Shown: positions 33,912 through 46,374 of the stretch, one piece after another
Layout of the letters: each line of letters begins with the position of its first letter
Position numbering within the stretch: the stretch's first letter is position 1
Origin: Papilionanthe hookeriana x Papilionanthe teres
Taxonomy: Eukaryota > Streptophyta > Magnoliopsida > Asparagales > Orchidaceae
NCBI GenBank assembly: GCA_022702705.1
Contig: CM040422.1
Span: 41,687,270-41,751,269, forward strand
Direction: 5' to 3'
Length of the DNA stretch: 64,000 bases
Program-made: the position numbers and the translations under genes
Notes under the pieces: model-generated
Seen by the model: only the letters and a program-made list of their open reading frames with translations
Told to the model about the DNA's origin: nothing
The model's database searches: none

Positions 33912-34440
33912 CTAGCAAATCGTTGTTGAGAGGCGATTCTGCCGGTAAAGCATGTGCTGCAAGGAAGTTGCTAGGACTTGCCCCTTTACGACACAAAGTG
34001 GAACGAAAGTTATATCGAATTGCAATAGTATCATTGACCTCCTGGAAAGTCTGTCGGAAAGCGTCGGTCGGGTCATCAAATATTGCAATGGATTAAACTT
34101 CAAAATAAGGTTAACCTTATGGCAAAGCATGTAGTGCCTGAGCTTCTATGCGGCGAAGATCTGGGCTAAACAGTGCTTCTCAATAGGATGTTACTTTACT
34201 TCCGTCAAAATTAGACGACGGCTTAAGTAGTAGAGAGCATATTCTTTTCCCTCATCATTGACCTGGGCTAGCAGGGCTCCGAGAGAGTCACCTAAAGCTG
34301 CGGTATAAAGTATCAACAGTTTACCCGAGACTGGGGCTGCTAAGACAGGAGGTGTCATTAAATATTGTTTGATGTCATCGAAGGCATGTTGACATTTGTA
34401 GTTTCAAGTAAACTTGGCATCCTTCTTAACCAAAGCAGAA
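33912..34440 (-). pseudogene. RNase H of element C
   Basis: Ordinary gypsy RNase H after the RT thumb. The minus strand shows SGRCQPFSALVKK and AFDDIKQYL (connection), YYLSRRL, RHYMLCHKVNLILKFNPLQYL and RRSMILLQFDITFV, with in-frame stops near 34190 and 34145. The 72-codon frame 34130-33912 is the best-preserved part. It lies directly upstream of the archaeal-type RNase H, giving the dual arrangement. Confidence 0.78.
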
Positions 34441-34508
34441 AAAGGCTGACACCTTCCTGACATGTTCGAGATAAAGCGTCGAAGATATGCCAATTTTCCT
34501 TGAAAGGA

Positions 34509-35524
34509 TCATAGTTGTTTCAAGGTTTTGGGAGGCGACACTTCTAAGATAGCTTTAATCTTTTCCGGATCGATTTCAATTGCACGATGTCGAACAAAAA
34601 ATCCTAAGAATTTCCTAAAGGTGACGCCGAAGGCGCATTTCAAGGGATTCATCTTAAGGTTATATTGTCTTAATCGCTCGAAAACAATTCTCAAATCATA
34701 CAAGTGACCTTCTTTTAGTTTGCTTTTGATGACCACATCATCTACGTAGCACTCAACTTGGTTGTGAATATGATCATCAAAAATCCTCGTTATTGCTCTT
34801 TGATAAGTTGCTCCTGCGTTCTTTAATCCAAACGGCATCACTGCGTAGCAGTATACCCCGATCGGCATTCTGAAGCTGTAAGCTTCTCATCTTCTTGTGC
34901 CATCTTTATCTGGTTGTATCCCGAAGATCCATCCATGAAAGAAAAGATTTCATGTGTTGAAGTAATACCGATCATCAATTCTGGAATTGGTAGAGGGAAT
35001 TCGTCTTTTGGACATGCTTTATTTAAATCTCTGAAATCCAAGCAGATTCTGATCTGACCATTCTTGTTTCTAACCGGTACCACATTGGCTAACCAAGTCG
35101 GGTATTGTTCTTCACGGACAAATTTAGCGTCTATTAGCTTCTTAACTTCAGCTATAACTTGTTGTTCAATCTCTAGACGCATTCTCCTCGGAGCTTGTCT
35201 AACTGGAACAGCAGTGGGATCCACTCCTAATTTGTGAACGGAAAATTCTGGAGCTAATCCTGGCATTTCATCATAATACCAAGAAAAACAGTCCTTGAAT
35301 TCCATTAGTAGCTTGATTATCTCTTCGAAGTCTTCTTTATTGAGTAAGGAGCTAACAAAGGTCGGCCTAGGCTCTTCGCTAGTACCTGAGTTAACTTTCA
35401 TTAACTCGTCTATTGTAGATTTAATTTCTTCTTCGAATTCTAGTGGAGCATCTCCGATTGGTAGATCTTCGAGATCTTCTGAAGCTTCCAAGCAGTCTTC
35501 ATTAGGCTCGCAAGTGACAACCAA
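34509..35524 (-). pseudogene. Reverse transcriptase of element C
   Basis: The frame 35524-34838 holds the N-terminal region (FKDCFSWYYDEMPGL, VRQAPRRMRLE), the fingers (WLANVVPVRNKNGQIRICLDF, RDLNKACPKDEFPLP) and FMDGSSGYNQI. A frameshift near 34850 leads to frame 34868-34509 with YAVMPFGLKNAGATYQR and the catalytic YVDDVVIKS. Both aspartates of the YxDD box are present. It is typical of Tat/Ogre RT. Bases 35293-35524 are the start of the 11.7-kb tandem duplication and recur at 46981-47212. Confidence 0.88.
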
Positions 35525-37398
35525 TCAAAATCCCGTATCTTCAACTGATCCTACTGTGTCGAATCCGAGACCATGTTTTGAATTAGGAGGCCGGCTGGCA
35601 TTATTCCATAATTTTTCAAAATGTTGTGATTGACCTTTTGTCCATAGTCGAGGTAAGACACCACATTGAATTAAATTTTGAACACAGGGAGAGTATAACT
35701 TAAAAGGCAGTTCCATTAGTTCAGATGAAGCAACATCTTCAAATTGTACATCTTATTCAGTATTGGAAGAAGAAGCACCACAGTAAAACTTGATTGGTTT
35801 AGTACCATCACCATGTACTTTCTTGACCACCATGCCCTCGATCTTATTAGAATGGATCGAGATCAAGGTCATAGTATGTACATAATGGTTAATCTTCTCA
35901 TACATTGATCTGTATTCTTCATTCCTTTCATCTTCGAGAGAGATCTTGAACTGGGGTTTCTTTTGATTTACTGTTGCTGCCTCTTTCTTGATTTACTCTT
36001 CTTCGGAACTGGTCTCCCAATCAACGTTGATGACTGGTTTCCTCTGTCCAACTGTTCCAACATCTCTTCCACGACCTCGTCCCTGGCCTCTACCTCGGGT
36101 GCGAGTTCTGGAGAAACCTTCACCATCTCACCGTAAGGGAGTGGTGAGTAACTGTTGGACTAGAATTTCAGGCTCTTTATCATTTTGTACTTCTTTTGCT
36201 TCATTTGGTACGACGTTTATGGAAAAGAATGTTTTCTTCGGAGGCACGTAGTAGGCTGTATCTTCATGAATTCCGATCTCGTGTACGGAGAATGGTTGCA
36301 AGTCACTTTTGATACACTGTTCTCCTCCATCGTAATACTTTATGCATTTGTGCAGAGACGACGGTACCATCCGATTTTCATGAATCCATGGCCGACCCAG
36401 TAGAGCATTGAACGATGTCTCAGAATCAATTATGTGGAATTTTACGGTTGTCTTTGCTAAATCACCGGTCTTCATCAGTAATGTTATCGATCTGAGAGCC
36501 TTTCTCCTTTCTGATTGAACCCGCTTAGTAACATCTTGTCCACTTCGAGGTCGCGAGCATCAATTTCCAAATATGCTAATGTTCGAAGGCTCATTATGTT
36601 GATTGATGCTCCTGGATCAACCAACACTCTGAAGAGCGTAAACTTTCCGATAGTGACTAAAATGTACAATGGTCGATTGTGATTAGCAGTTCCGAGTAGT
36701 AAATCATTATCCGTGAAGGTAACACCTCACAGTTCTTTTAACGAGCAAACCTCATCGAAGGAATTATCGGCCATTTGAGCTAAACAAATCTCTGGATCAA
36801 GTAGAGCCTTGATCAGAGCTTCTCTCATCTCCTTTGACAGGATCAGAGCATCATATATGCTTAGTTTGGCTGGTAGTTTCCTAAGATGGGCTAGCACGTT
36901 ATAGTCCACTTTTTTATCATGTTCCTTGGTTTCTTCCCGAGTGGGCAATTCCTCTACTGGGGTTGACTCTTCCTGAGCAACCACCTGCTTTCCTTTATCT
37001 TTTAGACCCATTCTCGGAGGTAAAACTTTTCCACTTCTTAAATTTACTTCAGTTATTTCTTCTGAATTTGGTGTTGAATCTGCCAGTGTTTCCTCTTGAA
37101 TTGGAATGTCTAGCTTTTCTAACGTTGCTTCAGAATCTAATAACTCTAATTCTATCGCAATTGGAACTCCTTGAAATTCTCAAATTGACTAGTTGCTTGT
37201 TGAGCTCTCGTAGCCTCCTTTGTGAGCATCTTCTTCGTCGTGGTCATCGAGGTTTAGTATGATTTGAGAATTGTTATTTATATTGGAATCAAGATCCAGA
37301 TTAGGTTGGTTTTCGTTAGTTACGTAATCGTTAGAAACATGCAAAACGTAGCCAATGTCAAAACTCTTATATCTATAAGATCCCGCCGGGGAGAGCAA
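35525..37398 (-). pseudogene. Aspartic protease region and protease-RT linker of element C, copy 1
   Basis: Active-site motif VLVDPGASINIMSLRTL at about 36620-36570 (DPGAS instead of DTGAS/DNGSS). Upstream the minus strand has YNVLAHLRKLPAKLSIYDAL, typical of the Tat/Ogre segment before the protease. Downstream are SFNALLGRPWIHENRMVPS (frame 36475-36128) and a hydrophilic linker reaching RT. It is broken into frames 37398-37189, 37011-36727, 36669-36484, 36475-36128 and 35716-35525. The tandem copy (48027-49085) keeps a single 352-codon frame across much of the same region, so several of these breaks arose after the duplication. Confidence 0.8.
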
Positions 37399-37412
37399 AT
37401 AATCATACAGAG

Positions 37413-37990
37413 TCAGAGGTTCGAGGGATTTCTCCCTGAATCAGAAACAACCATCCTAGGATAAGCAGCCCCTAGTCTACTCTCTGGAGCCTCAATTTTC
37501 TTTTCTTCTACGATCTTCTCTTCCTTCTGAGGTGGTTCTTCGATCGCAAGCGATTGTGCAGGCTCAGCAGGTTTCAAACTTTGAGTTGAAGCGTGCACCG
37601 AAGCCTTCTGGATGTGATCCAAAATTTTCTTCGAAGACTTTCTCTAGACGATACTCCATCCATCATTGGTCGTATACGGGTTTATCGGAACAATAAGGGT
37701 CCGTCGAGATAACATTGACGGAACCTCCTACGAATAGCAGTACTTCTTTCAGCTGGAACCTTTTGCAGGGGAGGGAATTCTTGAGTCGACTTCAGGTTGA
37801 ACTCAATTACGGGCTCCTCAGTTTCTCACACTTTGTCCATTAGTGTGAAAAGAGTAACCTCAGCGAACTTAATATCTGTATTGTCGAATCCTTGTCCAAA
37901 ACGGATGATCCCATTATCAGGTAGCGGATCCTTATAGACGGCAAAGTCCATTCCATTGGTGAAGGAGAAAATTAACTTTGGCGCAGTCAT
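37413..37990 (-). pseudogene. 5' ORF of element C, unknown function, copy 1
   Basis: First coding trace after the primer site. It starts MTAPKLIFSFTNGMDF at 37990 and has an in-frame TGA at 37826-37828 where the tandem copy (49369-49677) reads a sense codon. After a frame change, a hydrophilic stretch (QKEEKIVEEKKIEAP) ends at 37413. I see no Retrotrans_gag motif and no zinc knuckle, so either gag is deleted or this is an element-specific ORF. Not recognised. Confidence 0.55.
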
Positions 37991-38500
37991 TTTCTGCAGG
38001 GTAGATTCTGAGTATTAGTCCCAAATTATGCTTCCCTTTGTCGCAAAACTTAGGACAAAAAAGAAATAGTCCGAACACATTTTTGTTTATGTATTTATGA
38101 TTTTAAAAGGATTTGTTTATTAAAAGAGTCGTTTATTAGAGGATTTGTTTATTAGGAACGGAATGTTCAAAGGTATAGAAAGAGTAAAGGATCTGATTCA
38201 GAATTGGAAAGGAAGAGAAAGTCTCATAAGACTTCTCAATCCGAAGGACCGCTCGTAAGCTAACACCTATTGGGGGTCCACCCCACCTCCGAAAAAGATG
38301 TAAAAGGATTTCGGAACCTCTCTATTTAGGGGTGTCTAAATAGTGGCTCCTAAATCCGAGAGAAGTTGACTTTACCCGTTCAAGATAGAAATGAACGTAG
38401 TATGTCGACGGAAGAATGATAGTTTTGGTCCACTAGGGATATGGACTCACTATCGATTTATGAAAGCAAAACCATCTAATTGAAATGGAGACGGGAACTA
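37991..38500 (-). other. Leader of element C
   Basis: Untranslated region between the primer site and the first ORF, T-rich near 38080-38160 on the plus strand. Nothing else recognised. Confidence 0.5.
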
Positions 38501-38519
38501 GTCCCCAGCGGAATCGCCA
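38501..38519 (-). other. Primer-binding site of element C
   Basis: The minus strand reads TGGCGATTCCGCTGGGGAC, 5 bases after the LTR end. The tandem copy at 50188-50206 reads TGGCGACTCCGCTGGGGAC. I recall this as the tRNA-Arg-type site of Tat/Ogre elements; the tRNA identity was not checked. Confidence 0.7.
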
Positions 38520-38524
38520 TAAGC

Positions 38525-41500
38525 TGTCGACATATTTTTAAGTTATTTTGTACTTTAGAAAAAGGGGTCGCCTAACAGAAATTATCGGTGAATTTTAGAT
38601 TTTAAATTTAATTTAAATATATATAAAATTTGAATGTAGCATTTAATTTTGCAAATAATTTTAAGTTTGAAAATTTTAAGATATGAAATTAAACCGATCT
38701 CACATCCTAAATAGTTTATATAAACGAGCACCACACCACAAACTGTATATCTATCCCGAAGAATAGACACATTGCTTGACGATGAGGCTCGGTTAAACAA
38801 ATAAGAAGATTTGTGGCATCCGTTTGGTCTGCGAACCAATTTTATAAACCGACAGGTTCCCCTTCTTAATATAAAGAAATTAAGCAGGGTTTATATTACC
38901 TGGGTTCTTAAAGTTCCCTATAAGGGCAAGCCCCTATAGTTAATTACATCTTAAATGACGGGAATCATTTAAGAAAACTCTCGATAATGATCAGTGGTTT
39001 TGCTCTCAAGAATTTCAAAGTTTAAGGTTTCAAATGATTGAATTTTTGAAATTTCAATAGGGATTAGCTCAAATTCGGAACAGTTTATTTTAAGAATCCA
39101 AAGAAAGAGAAGTAGGAGAAGCTGAGGATCCAAAAAGAATCTTGACAACTTTCCTAACTATCCTATTGTTTGGTTTAGATTTGGAAGTTTATTTAATGTT
39201 GCAATCCTGCCAATTTTATTTATTTAGGTCTTATATTTGTATAATATAATCACACAAATAGTCTCGAAGATGTGAGGGTTTATGTCGTACCAAACAACTA
39301 CCTCGGAGTCCTAAGACCGGTTAGGGCTTAATTTACAAGACATGATCATGTAAATTCCTAACGAAGAGTTGAATATTTATGTTGCACTATGCAAACAACC
39401 TCGAAGTCCTATGGCTTGGTTATTTAATTCTAAGAAAAGGTTTTGCTGAAGTAGATACGAGTCTTGCTGATAACGATGGTCGTGCTACCCACCATGCTCC
39501 GAGCTCCTTGTTTTTGCAGAGGTTTAGTTTTAGAAGCTGAAAATCAGGAGATGAGAGAAGTGCTTTGGTTTAGAAATCTTAAAATCCAAATATTTTTAAT
39601 GTTTTAATTAAAACAAATCTTAAAGTTGTTTAAACAGAATCAATTAAGATCCCACGGTTCTGTCATCCCGACACCGTTATTTTCATCGAATTCACTTAGT
39701 CCAGATAAATTTGCTAAACTCAACTGAATGAGTTCCACACTTTCATTTAGACCGTGGGAAATCCCGTCAGCAACATGTGGGTTACATCATTCGAGGTATT
39801 CCTGATCATTCAACGAGATGTTTTAATTTAGTTGCAATTGTAGTTTTGTTGTTCTGTTTGTTCCTAAATTTTAAGTTGTTTTATATTTTGGAATGTTGTG
39901 GCGGTGAATTTTATCTTGTGGTGAATTTTAATTTAGTTTTGATTTCAGTTTTGTGGCTATCCTAGAAGGTTTCAATTTTCATGCAACAATCTTGTTTAAC
40001 ATGCAAGAAAAAGTAAAGTATAGTGCAATAAAGTAAATTGCAATAAAATAAAATCGTACCTGGAGGGTCTTCCCGTCATCCCAAGCTGCACTTAAAACAC
40101 ATGTTAAGGCATTTAAATATTTCAACAAATACCAAGGTAAAGCTAAGGGAAGGGTTTTGGTTGTCTACCAAGATCCTAGTCCTATTGCTAGTCATCTCCT
40201 ATGACGTTTAGGTTCTTGTATTTTGTTTATGGATGATTTTCTTCATCAAAGAACAATTAAATTCAAATATTCTTCTAAAACATCCTGTCATATTGAGGAA
40301 GTGCTTAGGACGAGTCAAAAACATCTTTTCAATACTTCCGAGATTATTTTGAGTCCAAGTAAATTTAGTTGCACAGGTGAATTAATCATCCAGGAGTTTA
40401 GTTAAGCTTTGTCTCTTGCTCAGTGAACTTGGGTATTTGATTACCTGATGAATGAAATGACATCTCACTTAATACACTATTTAAGAGTTATAATAATTAA
40501 AGTCTTTAAGGGCAAGTTGGTTTATTGAGAATTTTAATCATTCTTAATTTGAAGTTTGAGTTAATGGCTTAAAGTGATTTAGTTTAATTATGAGGTTCTA
40601 ATTAATAATTTTAAGTTTGGAATAGTGTTCAAATTATTTTTGGTTTAAATCTTTATACTTTAGGTGATCTTAATTTTTTTAATTTGTTTTACTTTATTAT
40701 TGAATGATGTTAATTTAATTTAATTTAAATTTGATTTAATTTTATTTTATCTAATTTAATTTAAATATTTTTTTTGATTTAGCTTAACTTAATTGTTAAA
40801 ATGTTAATTTAAATTAATTTTAATTTTAATTTAAATTTTAGTTAATTTAATTTTATTTAATTTAGTTTAATTATTAAACTATTTAATATTTTGAACTTTA
40901 TTTTCTTTAATTGAAGGGTTATTTATTTTTTTTAATTTTTAATTTACTTAGGTTGGATTATCATTTTAATCTTAATTAAAAGTTAAATATTGTTGAAGTG
41001 ATTTATTTAGGGATTTTTTTTATTAAAGGATTAATATCCTCTCAAATTATATCCCTATTTTTAATAATTCAAATTTTTATTATTCTTCCAAAAATTTAAA
41101 TTGTTTAAATAATCAAAGTTTCATCTTTTATTAAAAGTGATTAATGGGTTCCTACCCTTTTAAATTTCCCAAAGTTTCAATCATCCAAGAAAGATAAAAT
41201 CAAATATTTTACCCTCTATTTTAATTAAACCTAAAATTTTAATAAAGGGGTTAAATTCTTTAATTACCTTTATGCCCTTTTAAGCTTATTTATTTCATAA
41301 CTCACTAAATTAAGTTCAAATGAACTTGAAATTTTTATGCCACTTCATTCACATGTCAATTAAGACATTAGAGGAGAAAATGTGATTTTTCTAAATTTAA
41401 TTTATTTATATAATTATTTTTAATGAAAAATAGGGATTTTCAAGGAATATTCAACAACATGACCAAGGAAAGGTTTCTGTCCTTAAAAAAATTATGGGAT

Positions 41501-44500
41501 GTCCCTAATGACCAGAGGACCACTTGGGCCAATTTTGGTGATTTTTTGAAAAATATTTTATTTATTATAATTATTTTTAATTTTGGAGTGTTAATTAATT
41601 GTAAAATAAAATTAAAGTTAAAAAATAGATTTTATATTTTTCATAAATCTCCCTGACCTCAAGGAGTTTAGAGAAATAAATTTTACAATTTTCTAATTTT
41701 CTTTGATTTATTGGAATAAATTTAGTGAAAAGGTTGAAAAATACATTTTTTAATATTAAAAGTTGTTTTAAGCATTTGAAATTCAATATCTTTACTTTGA
41801 GACTTGGGAAAAATATTTGGTTTGTTCCTAAGTGATTAGGAGTCAAAATATGACATTTTTATGATTTTTATTATTTTTTAATTATTTAAAATATTAAAAT
41901 ATGATTAAAAATAAAAACTTTTAGAAAATTCCAATTTTAATTTTTATAGACTTCTCTGATATCAGAGAGCCCACAAAACCAATTTGGTAAATTTTTTAAA
42001 TGTATTTTTGGAGTTATGAATTTTTAAAGTTTAATTATGGTTATGTGACTTAATTAATTCATTTAGTGGGGCTAAACATTTTCAATTGATATCAAATTTT
42101 TATATGAGGTTCCTCTAATCCCAAATTTCAGTGGAGAATTATTTTCAAGTTATTTTGATGTGTGGTTAATCCTAATTAATTAAAATTCCTTTTTTAGGTT
42201 TTGGTCAAATTAGAGTTTGTTTGATTGAAATAAATCATAAGATAATTTCCTAATGTTTCTCTGGTCAAAGGGAACACACTCTAATTTTTCTAGATTTTTA
42301 TGAGAAACATGGTAATTTTTATAATTATTATAGGAAAACTGAAGCATAATATTGAAAAATAGATATCTCATCATGGAAATCTTTCCTGACTTTGGAAAAA
42401 TCAGGAAAGATCAAGCTTTATGCATAGAATAACATATAAAAATTTCAAGTTATGGTGAAGCTCCTACATGCATGAAGAATTAAAATACTGAGAACACTAT
42501 TTAATTATTTTAAAAAAATACGCATTAAATAAAATTAAAATTTCTTTGACATTATTCTCCTCGTTTTCATGAGCAAGAGGATATTTTTATTTTGATTTTT
42601 GGAGTATTCTAGGCAAAGTTATGATTTTTTGAAGTTTTGTGTCAAAAATAAATCCAAAAAATCCATTTCCCGCTCAATCCACATGTTGCTCTCCTATTGG
42701 CCAGCGTGGTTCTGTATGGCGCCTGTTCACGGATGAAGATCCATCCGACTGCATCAGGGTCGTTCTTCAGATACACGCCTGATCGGACGGCTGCTGCTCC
42801 TCTTTCCTAGTGATATTCACCCAAAACCGTCCACCTTCAAACCTTGATATCTAATTCGTTTCTCAACGAAATTGAATGAATGTTTTTTAAAATGATCGTC
42901 TAATTGAGTATCACACTTCTATATGGTGATGATATACTTAAAGCATGTAAATATTTACAGAAAATTAAAACATGCTCGGTTGGAGGAGAAAAAATTTGAT
43001 ACCTTCGTCCAAGAGGTGAGGCCTCAATTGGAAATGGTTTGATTGAGCTTAGGAATGCTTGGAAAAGCTTTGGAAACAATTTGGCAGGGTCTCCCCAAGG
43101 TAAATCTTGCATCTCCTCCTCTTGGCCATGGAGGTGTGGTTTAAATAAGGAAGGTTATGGTGGAGCTTTGGGTGGCCATGGGTGTTGATTAGTGGGTTCA
43201 AAATATGTGTTTAGGTGGAGGGGAGGTCAGAGTTTGATTTTGGTGCAATCAATTTGGGATTGCCATGTGTAAAGTCAAGGATTTAAATGGCATGGGTGTA
43301 AGGAGCTTTTTTGGTCCAATTCGAGTCAATTCATGATTTTGGCTTAGTTCACTCACCAAGGCTTGATTTGGGCTGATGTGAGATCATTTGGGTCAGCCTC
43401 ACATGTGTGGTGAAGTCCCCATCCAAGGTGTGGTGGCCAATTTTGGTTAAAGTGTATCATTGATGGGGTTAAAAAAGATTTAGTGAAGGCTTAGGAAAGG
43501 CTCCCCTCTTTTTGCCATAAGTGGCATGGTGAGGTGGAAAGGGCTCCCCATGGCTTTCATATGGCTTATGCATGGCTCCATGGCTTCATTTGGCTTTCTC
43601 ATGGCTTGGGAAAAGGTTGGCTCACTTGCATGGAAAAGGGTTATTTGGAATTTTGAAAACTTTGGATTCCTTTGATGGGATTTGTCATGATGCTACAAAT
43701 GGGTTGATTTCATGATGGTTTAAGACTTTGGTCAAATAGGACTATCAAAGGAATGACGAAGAAAAGGTTTCATGTGGGCTTGGGGATGGATTTTGGGCTT
43801 TTAAATTTGATGGAAAGTGGGCTTTTAAAGGCATTATGGAAGTGGGCTTTTAAGTTTGAAAACAAATTGGTGGATGGAGATTTTGTGAAAGATTAGGCTA
43901 AACAAATGTTGGTTTTAGTTTAGGAGTGTGGCATGAGTGATTTGGAGAAGGTTTGGTGTCATTTGGACTTGAAATAGGTTTAGTTTAGGCCTTTCTGGTA
44001 ATGGGGCCAAAAATGGGTCAAATTAAGCTAACATTGGCTATCTTGGGTTAATGTAGGTTTAAGGTTGGATTTGATGTAAAATTAATGTTGAGAAATGTTT
44101 AGGGGAGTGTTATAAAGACTTTCAACTTTGGTTGGGCTTTGATTTTGGGATATGGGCCTATTTGGGTTAGGTTTGGGTTTAGGCCAATTTAGGGGATTTA
44201 GGCTTCAAATTGAAATTGGATCCAAATGTTGATCAAGTTGGGCTTTTTTTTGTCTTGATTGATATTAGGGATATGGAATTGAAGTTTAGAATTGAATTGG
44301 ACCAAAATTGAGGTCAATTGGGGTGGTTTGGTTTCACATTGGGCTCACTTTAGGTTTAAAATGGATCAAATTGGGGGTTTTGGCAAAATTGGGTTAAATT
44401 GACAAAATTGGGAATATTTGAGATTTTTTGAAATTTTTTAGGAATTTTCGGAATTTATGGAATTTTTGGCTAAGAAGGGCATTTTGGGTACTTGGAGGGT

Positions 44501-45218
44501 ATTGGGGGGTATTTTTGGCAATTTTGGTATATTTGGCTATGAATGAATAATTTGAGTGGGGGGAAATTTTTAGGATTGATTTTGAGTAATTTTGAGTAAT
44601 TTAGGTGATTTTGCAAATTTTGGGTAATTTCAAGGGCATTTGGTAGGTTTAGTGGGTGTAGGGCCACGGGGTTCAAAAATTGAAATTTTGAAAAAATGAA
44701 GATTGATCAAATTTGAGTAGAATGGAATCACATTAGTTGAACCATGAAGCCATATCAAGCCCATAAGAGCCATGAGAGGACTCATTTGAGGAATTCACTA
44801 TGTTGTTTCTAACCCTCTTAGCCAAGGGCGTAGTGGTTAAGGTCCATCCATATGAATTACCTACATGAGTTAAGAAGTCAAGCTAGGTATGAATGGTTTT
44901 AGGATTTGGAATTTGTGTGAAAGTGTAGTGTGTGCAGGTCAATCCTCACAAGACCAGACCACCCAAGGTAGTCCTAAGGCCAAAGAGTCTTGCAGGGAAC
45001 TCATCCTTTAAACCTCCACATTTGATCTTAACCCTCCAAGTGAATTAGGGGTTTACAATCAGGCATGTGGGGTTTGCAGGGAGTTAAGAGGTGTTTAAAT
45101 TACTAAATGTTGGGTTCCATCTCTAATCCTCTAGGATAGTCAAAGGGAAAGCCTAAGGCTAGATCCTACGTACTAAGGAGAGGGAAGAGAAAAGTCCTCA
45201 TAAAAAATGTGGTCAACA
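38525..45218 (-). repeat. 5' LTR of element C
   Basis: 6694 bp, TGTCGACA...GGTCAACA. It is flanked on the right by target-site copy TTTAT and then the integrase of B. TATA box on the minus strand at 43140-43150, donor at 42999-43005, AT pentanucleotide tract about 40700-40880. It is closer to 50212-56942 than to the 3' LTR (for example the shared GATACGAGTCTTGCTGATAA near 39456), as expected if those two arose by duplication after insertion. Confidence 0.9.
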
Positions 45219-45373
45219 TTTATTTGCTGGAAAAACTTAAGTCTAGGTGGATGGGTCCATTTATTATAATAAAATCTTACCCCTATGGAGTAGTGGATAT
45301 TAAAGATCCTAAAACTGAGAAAATATTTAAAGTAAATGGTCATAGACTAAAACCTTATTTCTCAGTAGATTGA
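45219..45373 (+). pseudogene. Integrase C-terminus of element B, copy 1
   Basis: Continues the frame broken at 23245: LKSRWMGPF, then YGVVDIKDPKTEKIFKVNG and LKPYF, ending at TGA 45371-45373. It corresponds to 12930-13109 in element A. The conserved post-integrase box follows at 45433-45472, with a TTGGGT/ACCCAA hairpin at 45398-45410. Confidence 0.82.
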
Positions 45374-45652
45374 CTCAAACTTGATGAAAATATGATGTTG
45401 GGTCACCCAAATTAAGTATTAAGTATGTCGGGCTTACGATGTTAAACAAATTGCTTTGTGAGAGGCATCCCATAGTTATCGGTGTGTTTTGTTTTAAGTG
45501 TGATTTTTGTGTGTTTTACTTGGTTTGAAGTAAGAATTATTGTGGTATTTTGCTTATATTATGTTAGTGTGGATTAATGAGACCTTAATTGATAATTTAG
45601 ATAAGTTAAAATAAGAATTTAGACGTTTAATAGACCTGTGCTAAATTAGGCA

Positions 45653-45691
45653 CTGGCGGCGAAGCGCTAGCAGTTGGCGCTTAGGCGCTGG
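45653..45691. repeat. Palindrome pair of element B, copy 1
   Basis: Two 18-bp imperfect palindromes: CTGGCGGCGAAGCGCTAG (45653-45670) and TTGGCGCTTAGGCGCTGG (45674-45691), with centres exactly 21 bp apart. They lie after integrase and ahead of a small ORF, like block 2 in element A. Arms resemble those of element E, not A. Confidence 0.75.
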
Positions 45692-45852
45692 AGTTATGAA
45701 AAATGTGAAAAATGAGGTTCTAAAAGCCATTATCATGGAGAAGTTGCATGACACTTTAATTAGTAGTTTGTTAACATGAGAGGACAGTTTTAGGCCATCC
45801 CATTCAAAAATTTTTATCCTAAGAGCCTTACAGAAGAGTTTAAGTGTTGAAA

Positions 45853-46239
45853 ATGTCTTCTTGGGAGAGTGAAATGAAGAATAAGGAGGATGCAAACAAG
45901 ATGAAGTTCAATAGTGAGAGTGCGCAAGAGTTATATAACGGATTTCTAGTCATTATTATTCAAGGATTATCAGAGAAGATTGTAAAGATCGAGGCTGATG
46001 TTGCATAAATTGAAGCAAAGTTAAGAGAAACTAATGTACATTTAGCACATATTGGAGTGTAATTGAAGATGTAATTTAGTCATACAAGTTATATTGAAGA
46101 AGCGGACAAGGCGTTGTATCTAACAAATAAGTTGATTGAAAAGGATTCTATCAGTTGTCTTCATCATCGTCCATTCTATCAAATCTATATACCTAATGGT
46201 TTAGATGGAACTAATGGAGGTACTGGATATTCTACCTAA
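45853..46239 (+). pseudogene. Small ORF of element B after integrase, copy 1
   Basis: A 129-codon frame from MSSWESEMKNKED to GGTGYST with in-frame stops at 46006-46008, 46060-46062 and 46072-46074. The tandem copy has the first two stops but Gln in place of the third. It is hydrophilic, with likely helical middle and an HHRPFY motif near the end. Position equals the env-position ORFs of A, but I see no convincing similarity. Function unknown. Confidence 0.55.
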
Positions 46240-46374
46240 TGGACACTAAAATTAAGTTCTATATTGTGTTAAGTGTTATTTATTTGTGCTTTGTTTTTAA
46301 TTAATTACGTGAAGAATTAGTGCTTAATGTTTATGTAATTTGTATGATATAAGTGTTTATATTTTAAATTTGTG

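Larger units (their letters stand above)
23246..45218 (-). mobile_element. Tat/Ogre-like Ty3/gypsy retrotransposon, decayed (element C)
   Basis: About 22 kb, minus strand. Order along the minus strand: 5' LTR (45218-38525), primer site, a 5' ORF of unknown type, protease, linker, reverse transcriptase, RNase H, archaeal-type RNase H, integrase, a 3' untranslated region with a 37-bp tandem array, 3' LTR (29874-23246). LTRs of about 6.6-6.7 kb and the second RNase H before integrase are marks of the Tat/Ogre group. No recognisable gag capsid domain is seen. All ORFs are broken. Its 5' part was later duplicated in tandem. Confidence 0.88.

Noticed and set aside
40223..40405. FMDDF in a plus-strand frame (also 51909-52091) as a reverse transcriptase remnant
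   Set aside because: It is antisense to the Tat LTR and conserved only because the LTR copies are; no other RT motif is near.
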